Shown one piece after another: positions 10,216 to 20,330 of a stretch of 64,000 bases of DNA. Made by a program: the position numbers and the translations under genes. Position 1 is the stretch's first letter; each line of letters opens with the position of its first letter. The stretch lies in the NCBI GenBank assembly GCA_014155875.1, contig JACEFZ010026854.1, forward strand, positions 62,001-126,000, read 5' to 3'. The stretch is from Cepaea nemoralis (lineage: Eukaryota; Mollusca; Gastropoda; Stylommatophora; Helicidae). A model generated the notes under the pieces. That model had not been told where the DNA came from, made no database searches, and saw nothing but the letters and a program-made list of their open reading frames with translations.

Positions 10216-10998
10216 GAGATTTTGTGTTTGCTTGTGATGTGTGATGTAAGTGAATCTAATGAATAAGTGTCAGGATGTTGCATCTTGTGTCTATTTGTCA
10301 CAAGTACAAAAGTGTTGTCTGTCTTACGTAGAAAGACTGGGTGTTGGTGTTGTATTGTTGGGTCATCACGTTGAGATGTTTGACTTGTCTTTCCCTAATA
10401 GTATTTTCGTTGGTTTTTATTTTATCTACAGGATAAGCCACAATTCTAGGTTTAGATGTGAGATTTTCCTGGGTTTTTAGTGCACTAGAAGTTTTTGGTA
10501 AATTAGTTTTTAGTATACTAGAAGTTTTTGGTGGATTAGTTTTTGGTTGATTGGGATTTAGTGCACTGGAAGATTTTGCAACACTTAGGAATTTTGTTTG
10601 TTGGAATAGTGTTTTTGCTGTTTGGTTTTGCTGGATTATAACTTCTGTGTTGATGCTACATGTCTGTATATTATTGTCCCTTTCTCCTCACATCACCATA
10701 CCAGAAGTAAGTTGTTCTTGCTCCTGTTTTCACCTCTGTTTCACAAAAATGGATGCCACCCATGTATTACTCATGCTCATATGGCATATTCCCGATTTTA
10801 AAAAGCTAAATGTAAGCATGTTTTCTGTATATCAATCGCTAGCCATGCTTGACCTTTGTCATATGAAGACAATATGTGTTTGTGTTCTCTCAACAAAAAA
10901 AAACTTGTTTTCCCCCAAAATAAAGGATCCAATTTTCTTGTGTACGATATTGTGAGGCATTTAACACAGTAGATTGTTCCTTGTTGAGATATCTATGC
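10216..10998. other. No gene recognised
   Basis: T-rich sequence with short ORFs lacking any recognisable motif. Short repeats such as ACTAGAAGTTTTTGGT occur near 10485-10540. Confidence 0.4.
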
Positions 10999-11063
10999 CA
11001 TTTGTAGTTTTCTTTTTTTTTTGGGGGGGGGGGGGGGGGGGGAGGGGGGAGTGTGTGTGTGTG
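10999..11063. repeat. Poly-T / poly-G / GT tract
   Basis: Ten T, about 21 G, then G-rich and GT repeats. Confidence 0.95.
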
Positions 11064-11159
11064 ACATGCCTGTCAGTTGAGAAGTGAGCATTCTAGTTAG
11101 GTGACATCAAGGTTGGGTTTGTTGTTGGTAGTGCCTCTGTGAACTGTTTGTTGCCCTCA

Positions 11160-11285
11160 GATTCCATCAGCATTGTCATCAGGCTGCTGTGGGTTTGATT
11201 GAAAATTCTCTGAAGCATGTTTTTTATTTGCGCTCGCTCGCTTTGAACTCAAGCGTAGTCCATACACACTATTTCAAGTAATGCT
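11160..11285. mobile_element. Second copy of the Merlin-associated repeat, single minisatellite unit
   Basis: ATTGTCATCAGGCTGCTGTG followed by AAAATTCTCTGAAGCATG and TTTGAACTCAAGCGTAGTCC. Same order as the right end of the 39-bp array and its 53-bp flank, but with one unit of each. Confidence 0.8.
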
Positions 11286-11400
11286 GGAATGAACTTTGCA
11301 TGTGGATTAGCTTCCCCTATTAACAGTGTCCCTTGCCATCAAGTGAATGCACTCCGACTTCAGAGGTACTTGTAATTTACATCTCCAAGCAAGGACGATA

Positions 11401-11510
11401 GGTCAGCATTTTGGTCAAACTGCCCGGTGTAGGGGTTGAGCCCCTTACCTCGGCATCAGCACACCGGATGTTTAAGAACACGTGTTCTTATCCATTCGGC
11501 CATGCTGACC
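11401..11510 (-). repeat. tRNA-like structured element with 18-bp palindrome
   Basis: The ends GGTCAGCAT and ATGCTGACC pair perfectly. Internally, GGGGTTGAGCCCC forms a hairpin, CCCGGTGT pairs with ACACCGG, and TAAGAACACGTGTTCTTA (11473-11490) is a perfect palindrome. The minus strand starts GGTCAGCATGGCCGAATGGA, resembling a Ser/Leu-type tRNA acceptor plus A box. The T-loop is too short for a functional tRNA, so a tRNA-derived repeat is more likely. Confidence 0.5.
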
Positions 11511-11565
11511 TACAAGTATGGAGTTGAACCCAGGGATCTGAGTCAGAGACCAAATATAACTAGAA

Positions 11566-11972
11566 AACATTGTCAAATGAATTTTGTAAACATAAACAAT
11601 ACATATTACCATGTTATGAGACACATCCACCACCCACCCACACATCCCCCATTCACCCCAACTCCCCCACCCAACCACACACACAACCCAGATACACAAA
11701 CATGCCTCCACCCATCCACCACATCCTCACACCTACACATCTCCCCACCTACACACATCTCCCCACCCACTCACAAATCCTCCACCCATCCCATTACCCA
11801 CCCACATATCCTCCACCCACACACCTCCAACCACCCAGCCAAACAGACATCCCTCAACCACACATCCCTCAACCACACATCCAACACACACACACACACA
11901 CATCTCCCAGCCAACTCACATATCCCGCACACAAATTCCTCACCCACCCACATAATCTCCCATCTCCATTAG
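11566..11972 (-). repeat. GTTC-family repeat, truncated, with CA/CCCA-rich array
   Basis: ACATTGTCAAATGAATTTTG to CCATGTTATGAGACACATCC matches the internal part of the family at 16.57 kb in reverse orientation. It is followed, as there, by a degenerate CCCACCCACACATC array. The GTTC-tailed 3' part is missing. Confidence 0.7.
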
Positions 11973-12252
11973 CTATAAGTGTGTTGTTTAAACTATTTGT
12001 AAATTCAATTATTATACTTTATTATTGTTATTACACACATTTTTCTATATTTTTCTTTGGTTGCTTTTGCTGTTCATGTAATTAAAAGTAACGTGTTATT
12101 GGATAGTGATAATAAAGGATTTGAAAATCAGACTTTAAAAAATGTTTTGTTTTCTTTTCTGCTTCACATTTATTTTTGTTTGCACTTCTATCTGCACATA
12201 CATTCTTTCTACCAATCCATGTAGATTATTTCTCATCAACAAGATGTGTCAT

Positions 12253-12600
<348 letters not shown>

Positions 12601-13240
12601 TATTACAGGAAGACAAATGAGGACTTTCAAATGCAAGCGAGCGAACGATCGTGTGAGAGAGAGGAGACAGGTATAGATAAAAAAAGAGAGAAAGAGGTAG
12701 AAAGGAAAATAAAGGTTGTTGTCATTATGAGTTTATGCAAGAAGACAGATGACGACATATTCTTAGGTGGGTACGTCAGTTATATAAACCCCACTGGGCA
12801 GAAGAGACATGGGCAAGGTCTGCTGGTAAAGAAAGGAGTAAAGCATGTGGCACTTGACTTGAGCCAGGACTGTTTTGAATGACCATGCGAGTGATCACAT
12901 GCCATGCTCAGTCCTGATCTCTACGTCCTGGAAAGTCAAGGCTGGGAGAGCGCGCAAGACCTTCCGGTATGAGTGGAGCGACAGCCTTCTTGGACGCCTC
13001 AGACAAGGGGCATGCAACAGGACTGTTAAAACTCCTTTTTTGCAGCCCCCATGGTGGACCCCAGAAGTAGACAATGCGTGAAAAGCAAAGAGAGCTGCAG
13101 TGAAGCAGCTAAGGAAATTGCGACAGACACCCCTAAGCTCACGAGAGGAAGTGGACATAGCGGAAAATGACAAGAAAGACAAGGTGGAGGCTATCAAGTG
13201 ATGTGCTGCAGAGGCCAAGAAAGTAAAATGGGAATGTTTT

Positions 13241-13915
13241 ATGAAGGAGATTGGAGGTGATAAAACACTGCATAAATTCTGGAAACTGTACAGACAAATG
13301 CAAAGAAAAGATCGGCCTATGGCAGTGGGAACAATTTATAAAGAGGATGGGGTACGCGTGACAACAGACAAGGAGAAAGGGGAGGCGTTTCTCCAGAGAT
13401 TTTTAGAGCAGACCAATCACAGTGATGCGGATACCAGGGATGCAGTTAGAGTGGAATTATCTGGCACAATAGAGAATATGCCTTACGAAGACATCATATT
13501 GTTTGAAGATGTTAAACATATTTTGAAAAAGGCAAAAGACACGGCACCAGGGCCTGATGGTGTCAGGTATGGCCACGTGAAGGCTTTGAGCGATGTGGAC
13601 CTGAAGGAGATGGCCGGCTGCTTTAATCAGAGCATTAGGACAGCGTCAGTACCGCAGGATAGGCTACATAGCTATCTCATCCCTCTCCCAAAACCATACA
13701 AGGATCATTCAAAGCTTGGCGGCTTTAGGATCATCACCCTTCAAAATACATTTGGGAAGGTTATAGAGAAGATAGTCGCTGTTAAGCTGCAGGATGTTGT
13801 TGGAAAGGGGGAAGCTTCTTCCAAGAGGCGTGGGGAGCTACAGGCCAGGAAAAGATACCTGGTCAAATCGGCCACCTTTGCCTTTGACGTTTATCAGGAG
13901 TTCCAGAGTTGACAG
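13241..13915 (+). pseudogene. RT segment 1 of chimeric L-RNH LINE
   Basis: 223 open codons covering the N-terminal fingers/palm of a non-LTR RT. Ends at FDVYQEFQS, which aligns with HDVYEGFHSG in segment 2, then jumps back to the region before APGPDG. Confidence 0.8.
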
Positions 13916-13921
13916 GAAACG

Positions 13922-15160
13922 ATGGCGGCAGTAACAGTGAAAGAAATCAAGGCTGTGCTTCGACGATCAAAAAACAGCGCTCCAGGGCCAGATGGCATAA
14001 GATACAACGACATCAATATGTGTACCGACAACGAGCTAGAGGAACTAGCAGACATGTACCATAGCAGTATAGGGAGTGCTAGCATCAAGGAGGAGTGGTT
14101 ACACAGCTATCTGATTCCCTTGCCGAAGCCTGGCAAAGACCACACAAAAATTAAGGGTTATCGAGTTATAACCATGCAGAATACAATAGGCAAGCTGCTG
14201 GAGAAGTTAATTGCCAGGAAAATATCAAACCAGCTAGAGAGGCGAGGGTTTTTCCCACCTACCCTGGGTGAGTACCGTCCAAAAAGAGAAACCTGGGCCA
14301 ATGCAGCAGTTTGTGCCCATGATGTCTATGAAGGTTTCCACTCAGGCATTGAAACCTTTGCTGCAGCGATTGATCTTGAGGACGCGTAAAACAGAGTATC
14401 ATTGGATTTCTTAATGCTTCAGCTTCTTGAACTCAAAATAAGTCCATTCCTCCTTAGTTGGATCGCTGCAGCCCTCTTCCAAAGGAAAGCAGTTTTTAGA
14501 TGTGGCAGTTGGACGTCGGAACCAACAACAATATATCCTGGCCTACCACAGAGATCACCATTATCTCCAGTACTGTTCAATGTCTACACTGTGAGAATAA
14601 CCAGCGAGCAGATCACGGGACCGGGGAGGACATTGTCATATGCCGACGATGTTTTAGTGTATCACCAGGGTAAGGATAGAGATCAGGTTGCTGTGGAACT
14701 ACAAACCGAACTCAATCACATAAGTACTTGGTGTGTTGAGGCTGGGGTAATGGTCAACCCAACAAAGGCAACAGTGACTTGGTTCTCGTTGAATAATCAT
14801 ATTGTCAACACTCCAACACCAACTGTAAATCTGTGTTCAGAGACGGCGGAAAGAACGCAGGCAATGAATTACCTGGGGATACGATTTGATCGAAGCCTTG
14901 CTTATAATCAGCACATAGACCAGGTGATAACAAAGGCCAAGCAAGGTTTGGCTGCGATGCGGGTGATGGCGGCAGCAAACTGTGAGCAGTGCCATCTATG
15001 TCTTCTATACGAAGGGCTGGTCATGTCTGTTCTTGAGTATGCGATGGCAATCCTGACTCTCAGTCTTAAGCAAATAGAAAGGATGGAAAGGATACAGAAT
15101 GAAGCTATTCGCATCATTCTTGGATGTACAAGAGATACAGCATGCAGGGCGATGCGCTAA
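13922..15160 (+). pseudogene. RT segment 2 of chimeric L-RNH LINE
   Basis: Begins again upstream of APGPDG and continues through the RT catalytic YADD to the thumb (QIERMERIQNEAIRIILGCT). One stop (TAA at 14387) splits it. Amino-acid differences from segment 1 show the two are distinct subfamily sequences, not a fresh tandem duplication. Confidence 0.8.
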
Positions 15161-15857
15161 CTTCTTGATTTTCCAACCATTGAAGACAGAATACAAGTTT
15201 GCAAGGCTCGCGCCTACCTCAAACACATAACATCCACTGCATAGTGAAATTATGAAGGTGAAGGGCAGCAGGTTAAAAAGAGGGCGGTCGTGGATGGGTC
15301 AAGCCGAAGACATTCTTCAACTGGTATGTTCACTTGAGGACTTAGAACCTGGCGTGGAGTGGGTACAAGTGCCAACAGATTTCTGCACATCCTTATCAGT
15401 TTGCATCCAACTAGACAGAAAATGCAGACAAGAAAACCCGGCAGCTGTGGAGGCGGAAGTACAAGCGTTGATTTTCGAGAATTCGCTAGACGGTGATGCT
15501 GTCATTTACACAGATGGGTCGGTCGTCCGACATGTGAGGAGCTCATGGGTCTTTACGGCTCAGGCCGGAGGGAGAATTGTGAAGGAGGACTCTGGTACTT
15601 TTGCTGAGACCACAAGTAGCCTGACTATAGAAGTCATGAAAGTAAGTAAAGCATTAACATGGCTCGAGACACAGACATTCACTAGGGCATGTTACCTTAG
15701 CGACTCAATAAACATGCTCAAGAGGATAGAGATGGGGGAGATCCGAAGAGAGTGGTTGCTGTCTCTGGAGCGGTCTCGGCTGGCAAAGATTAGTTTCATC
15801 TTCGGGAGTACAAGGGAATGAGCGGGCTGACAGGCTCGCAGGTAACGCTACTGTGGG

Positions 15858-16832
15858 GGGGGGGGGGGGGGGGGGGGGTTGTAGGTGGAGGATGTGTGAG
15901 TGGGTGGGGAGATGTGTATGGGGAATGTATGTGGGGGATGTGTGTGTGTGAGTGGTTGATGGATGTGTACGTGAGTGGGTGGATTTGTGTGAGAGATGAG
16001 TGTATGGGTGGGGGAGGTGTGTAATTGTGAGCGGCGGATGTGTGTTTGTGTGGTATATGTGGGTGGCGGGGTGTGTGTGGGTGGGAGGTGTGTGATTTTG
16101 GGTTATGGGTGGGGGATATGTGTGGGCAGGTGGGGAGATGTGTTTATGGGTGGGGATGTGTGTATAGGTGGGGATGTGTAGTTGAGAGATGGCAAATATT
16201 TGGTGGGTGGGTGTAGGTTGGCTGATGTGTGTGTGGGTGGGTGGGTGGGGAAAATTGTGAGAGTGCGGGATATGTGTGTGGATAGGTGCAGGATGTGTGG
16301 GTATGTGTGTGTGGTTTCTTCTTCTTCTTCTTCTTCTTCTTCTTCTTCTTCTTCTTCTTCTTCTTCTTCTTCTTCTTCTTCTTCTTCTTCTTCTTCTTCT
16401 TCTTCTTCTTGGGGAAATGTGTGTGGGTGGGGGATCAGTGGATGTGTGGCGGCATGTATGTTCGCCTGGTTCTGTATGAGTGTGTGGAGGTATGTGTGGG
16501 TAGGTGGGGGAGGTTTGGTGGGTCGGGGATGTGTTGGTGGCTGCGGGATATGAGGGTGGATGGGGGATGTGTCTCACAACATGGCAATATGCACTGTTTA
16601 TGGTTACAACTTTCATTTGATAATGTTTTTTTTTTTCTCATGTGAATGTATCATGCGTAATATGCATTGTTTATGCTTACAAACTCCATTTGACAATGTT
16701 TTCTCCCCTATGTTAATGTAACATGCACATTTGATGAATGAAAGATGAGTGATTGAAAGGGCCGAATGTAAGACGGGCCTGCGTGCCCAATTTGTTACCC
16801 TTTTAAAATAAAGTTTGTTCGTTCGTTCGTTC
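15858..16832 (+). repeat. GTTC-tailed repeat family, full copy with TG-rich array
   Basis: Poly-G and a degenerate GTGGGTGGGGGATGTGTG array (15858-16565, holding a (CTT)n tract at 16316-16410) lead into a conserved block at 16566-16800. The end is AAAATAAAGTTTG then (GTTC)n at 16815-16832. AATAAA plus a short tandem tail is typical of a retroposed RNA 3' end. Related pieces are at 11.57, 28.25, 40.68 and 54.67 kb. Confidence 0.75.
16316..16410. repeat. (CTT)n microsatellite
   Basis: About 31 CTT trinucleotides. Confidence 0.97.
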
Positions 16833-17000
16833 CTCCTCCCTCATCGTCCTCCCTCCTCCCTCTCCCTCCTCCTAATCCCTCCTCCTCCCTCCTACTCCTG
16901 TCTCCTCCTCCTCCCTCCGCCTCCCTCTTCTTCCCTCCTCCTCCCTCCTCCACCTCCCTCTGCTCCTCCTTTTTCTTCTTCTACTGCTGCTGCTGCCGCC
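16833..17000. repeat. CTC-rich low-complexity region
   Basis: Imperfect CTCCTCCCT repeats ending in (CTG)n/(CCG)n. Confidence 0.9.
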
Positions 17001-17094
17001 GCTCAATTTACCCAAGTTAATTGTTGGGGGAAGATGTAAAGATCTTTCAAGTGCTCTTTCTAATACTTTTTGTAAGTTGGTCTTCGTTTACCTA

Positions 17095-17153
17095 AGGTTG
17101 TTCTAACTGCAACCAATAAATGATTAGACAGACAGGCAGGCAGGCAGGCAGGC

Positions 17154-17188
<35 letters not shown>

Positions 17189-17210
17189 TAGATAGATAGT
17201 CGGGAACGGG
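17095..17210 (+). mobile_element. Retroposon 3' tail: AATAAA plus (GACA)n(GATA)n
   Basis: CAACCAATAAATGATTAGAC followed by GGCAG and GACA runs. Looks like the extreme 3' end of a non-LTR element. The body is not recognised upstream (17040-17095). Confidence 0.45.
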
Positions 17211-17249
17211 AACTTATATGACTACTTATATGAATTAAATGAGATGCTC

Positions 17250-17348
17250 CCCACCAGGGTCTGGGAGAAGCCGGGCCGGGTCAGATAGACAGACAGACAG
17301 ACATATCTCCGCCAGGGTCTGGGCGAAGCCGGGCCGGGTCAGCTAGTA

Positions 17349-17425
<77 letters not shown>
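17250..17425. repeat. Paired GAAGCCGGGCCGGGTCAG repeat and (AT)n
   Basis: CCAGGGTCTGGG.GAAGCCGG occurs twice, near 17254 and 17310, separated by (GACA)n. The second copy runs into an (AT)n tract at 17348-17425. Confidence 0.85.
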
Positions 17426-17426
<1 letters not shown>

Positions 17427-17427
17427 C

Positions 17428-17995
17428 TCATTGGCACCTTGCCGTCTTAACAGACGATAGTTTGTGCTTTAAAAAGGCATAATAACTTTTACCTAAGGCT
17501 GTATCGCATGTGACTGATAAGGCCAATTTGCGCTGCAAATGTCCGTTCACAGTGGGTGCATGTGAACACGTTCCATAGCACAACGCCTGGGCTAAAATAT
17601 AGAGATCATGTGTTGCCCATGCAGCATGATCCATCTCTCGGCCTGCCTAGTTCACTCCAGAGGAAAGGTAACACCCCTACATCTGGAACAAGACAAGCTG
17701 CAGAAGCTGCCGGATCAGCAAAGCAATGCTCTAACTGTCCGCCTGTCGGAGCTACGATCCTAGACCAGCTGCCAACCAAGGCTTAGGGCCTGGTCTGCCC
17801 TGCCATGACATTTTGTCTTTAGCTTGCATTTCCTCGCACCAGGGTAAGGCTTGTACCCTCCCAATTGCGCTCTTCCGCCCGAAGCCGTTGGCACAATGTG
17901 GGGTGTCGGGTTTGGTAAGCGCCGCCCAACGATCGAGGCTAACAGAAATGATGTTGGATGGACTGGTGCGGTGGTGTCGAGCAAATATCATCAGC
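17428..17995 (-). pseudogene. L-ZnF LINE 3' part
   Basis: The minus strand reads a decayed C2H2 finger (NVFTCTHCERTFAAQIGLIS, about 17585-17520; the last His is lost) followed by the same 3' sequence as at 4.9 kb, ending TTAAGACGGCAAGGTGCCAA at the left. The upstream block 17600-17990 is also shared with 60.27-60.66 kb. Confidence 0.6.
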
Positions 17996-18008
17996 AAAAT
18001 TAGCGTTT

Positions 18009-18753
18009 AAAAGGCTTTAAAAAAAAGTCGCTTAAAAGTCGACAAGGTCGACTTCATTGCACCGGGTTTATCCCATATGGCTCGGTCTCTTCCCGCAGCG
18101 CGGAAAGCGTCGCACAAAGCTCGAACGCCGTAGCTTTTTTTAGCGACGACCCACAGGAGTCTCTGAATCATTGATTGATTGATTGATCTAGGAACCGACA
18201 TTACAGCATTCGGGACATTCCCATAAGCGCTCCGTCTCCATCCTCAGCAACCAGCGAAGAGTTCCAACACTAATAGTTCCAGTAGCAATCTGATTATATG
18301 TCCGTCTCGCCTTTCCTCTGAGCATCGAGCGTCGGCCATATCCCCTCGTCACTCCTCGCTGCCTCATTCTAACCAGACTATGGTGATCCATTTGCTCCTC
18401 CGAAGTGTACACGTGCTCCCACAAGGCCGCAACCACATCTGCCTTGTCATGCATCAATACTCCACCAAGTTCTGCCGAGCCAGCCAATCTGTCCGCCTGT
18501 TCATTCCCCAGCACACCGGCATGCCCAGGAGAAAAGATCCAGGTGATGCTTGCTACCCGTGACCTCCGAAGCGAAGCAAGCCACTCTGCACGAAGCTTGC
18601 CTGTTCTCACCCTTCTCAGCATGCTTTCTGAGTCAGTTACAATCACAATATATGAATCATTTAACTCGTAAACCGAAGGGCGCGGCCCGGAATCGAACCC
18701 ACAACCTTCGAAGCACGAGTCAAACGGCTTGATCACTTCGCCACAGAGACTCC
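18009..18753 (-). mobile_element. SINE-A copy split by an L-RNH insertion
   Basis: The minus strand begins GGAGTCTCTGTGGCGAAGTG (tRNA-like A box), then GTTGTGGGTTCGATTCC (B box), and CGCGCCCTTCGGTTTACGAG. After the nested LINE (18173-18652) it continues GAGACTCCTGTGGGTCGTCG, then CCGAGCCATATGGGATAAAC, ending in GACTTTTAAGCGAC. Same layout as the intact copy at 48864-49108. Confidence 0.75.
18173..18652 (-). mobile_element. L-RNH LINE 3' fragment inserted in SINE-A, 9-bp TSD
   Basis: TGAATCATT flanks the insert at 18164-18172 and 18653-18661. The left (3') end has (GATT)n. The minus strand encodes IVIVTDSESMLRRVRTGKLR, then FSPGHAGVLGNEQADRLAGS (end of RNase H) and a C-terminal tail ending ECPECCNVGS. 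The 480-bp copy is 5'-truncated inside RNase H, as usual for LINE insertion. A 203-codon frame (18188-18799) fuses SINE antisense sequence to this piece by chance. Confidence 0.9.
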
Positions 18754-18930
18754 CACAGAGACAAAAAAAAAATAAAGTAACGTAAACAAAACGATACAAA
18801 GGATCTCTTCATTGAGTAAAATCTTCTAACAATACAAAATAAAATTGATTACAAAAAAGGCAATCAAAAGTGAGCTAATTTGCAATATGCCGACTATCTT
18901 GTCGCTTTCGCTTAATAATTATGAAAATTG
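18754..18930. other. No feature recognised
   Basis: AT-rich spacer with an A-run at 18762-18770. Confidence 0.4.
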
Positions 18931-18942
18931 ATTACCACATTT

Positions 18943-19013
18943 CGCCGGTGGGGAATCGAACCACGGTCTCCTGCGTTACAGGCGGAGATACTTACCGCTA
19001 GGCCACTGAGAAC
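18943..19013 (-). repeat. tRNA-like sequence (A and B boxes)
   Basis: Minus strand: GTTCTCAGTGGCCTAGCGGT, then CTCCGCCTGTAACGCAGGAG, then GTGGTTCGATTCCCC. The B box is perfect. The acceptor arms do not pair, so this is a tRNA-derived SINE head or tRNA pseudogene. Confidence 0.5.
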
Positions 19014-19139
19014 ACGACGAAAATTTAACAAAAATATATCATGTAGTTAGTCCGATGACATCACACGTAGGACTTGCTTGACCCATTGCCTTTGACCATA
19101 CCTTGACCCATTGAGGCTCTGTAAGATATACCAATCACT

Positions 19140-19475
19140 ACATTTACTGCGGAACTATTTGGGACCTGGAGACATTACACATCCAGCCTAACACCTCTCA
19201 TAATAGGTTGATATTGTCCCACTTCATTATCAATCCTTATGGCAGCTTGTTGCTTCAATATACGTTTTTTATAAGTCTAATGTCTTTCCCACCAATTTGT
19301 AGATCTGCAAGCATATCTACCATGTTGACATGTCTAACTCTATCAAAAGCCTTTGTGTAGTCAATAAAGCAAAAGTGTATATCCTTGTTTATTTCTATAG
19401 AACGTTCAATAACTGAACGCAGCATATACACATCATTTACTGTACCCTTTCCTTCTACAAACCCACATTAATATA
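19140..19475 (-). pseudogene. L-ERT RT palm fragment
   Basis: Minus strand reads GFVEGKGTVNDVYMLRSVIE, then FCFIDYTKAFDRVRHVNMVD (palm motif with catalytic Asp) and DLQIGGKDIRL. Damaged at both ends. Confidence 0.7.
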
Positions 19476-19904
19476 CAGAAGGAAAAAACCGAACCTGCAA
19501 CTATTGCTCTAATCTTAGTGTACACACACGTCTTCAAACATGACCGGAATAATATTATAACCAGTTTAATAGGTTATTGCCCCGGCACCCATAAAATGAG
19601 CTACAAACACACCCGTCTAGATACACAAGCAATAAAGACAATCGATGTGAAATGACACGCAAAAGGCCTCGATAACAAACGGTGTGTTGCATAATCCCAG
19701 TATATAGGGAATAGTTTAATAGCCCAGAGAATAAAGCAGTTTGGGTGCATGTGCACTGATGGCAGTTAACTTTCAAATTACACTTTACTTAAATCGCTTT
19801 ATGATGTCATGAATAAAATCACAAGTACAAGTGTAGCAAAGAATCCGGGTCACAGTACAAATATTCACTGAAATAAACTGGAGGGAAAAGTCGAAGGCAG
19901 GCCC
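19476..19904. other. No feature recognised
   Basis: No domain, repeat or RNA signal seen between the RT fragment and the GGCAACGATAC array. Confidence 0.4.
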
Positions 19905-20222
19905 GCAAGTGCTGGGCAACGATGCAGTAGTTAGGCAGCTAATGCTACGGGTAGGCAACGACACAATGGCTAGGCAGCTATACAATAGATAGACAACGTT
20001 GGAGAGATATTCACCGATATGAGAGGTGGGCAACGATAGCAGAGGAAGGCACGATACAAGAATTATTCAACTTTACAAAAGCTAGGCAACGATACGAGAG
20101 ATAGGCAACATTGCATGTTGTAGACAACGATACAAGAGGTAGGCTACATTACATGCTAAGACAACGACACAAAAGGTTGGCGATACATTAAATGGTCGTT
20201 AAGAATACATTAGGAGGCAACA
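19905..20222. repeat. Degenerate left part of minisatellite array
   Basis: Irregular units such as TAGGCAACGATACGAGAGA. The array continues on the other side of the hAT element at 23616. Confidence 0.7.
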
Positions 20223-20330
20223 CTATAAGACAGTGGTTCTCAATCGGTGGGGAATTCCCCCCCCCCCCCCCGGGGGGATTTTTAGGGTTTCTGGTGGTGG
20301 TGGTGGGGGGGGGGGGGGGGAGAGAATTGA

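Larger units (their letters stand above)
12870..15857 (+). pseudogene. L-RNH LINE: endonuclease end, duplicated RT segment, RT, RNase H
   Basis: The best copy of this family. In order: ASDHMPCSVLI (last endonuclease motif, about 12885), the linker CAAEAKKVKW, a first RT block (TAPGPDGVRYGHVK, about 13541; HSYLIPLPKP), and a second, different copy of the same RT block from 13922 (SAPGPDGIRYNDIN; HSYLIPLPKP). Then come LPQRSPLSPVLFNVYT, SYADDVLVYHQGKD (catalytic YADD, about 14640), MNYLGIRFDRSL and RNase H (VIYTDGS about 15503; IEVMKVSKAL; ERADRLAGNAT about 15824). In-frame stops at 13912, 14387 and 15160 disable it. A poly-G tract ends it at 15857. Confidence 0.85.

Noticed and set aside
10250..10955. 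Two + strand ORFs of 76 and 134 codons as genes
   Set aside because: T-rich, no motif, no splice or neighbour support.
16286..16645. Poly-Phe/Ser/Leu ORFs
   Set aside because: Translations of (CTT)n in three frames.
18188..18799. 203-codon open frame with apparent N-terminal hydrophobic leader
   Set aside because: Fusion of antisense SINE-A sequence with a 5'-truncated L-RNH fragment. The junction is the 9-bp target duplication, so the frame is accidental.
18943..19013. Functional tRNA gene
   Set aside because: A and B boxes are good but the acceptor stem does not pair and the T-stem has mismatches.
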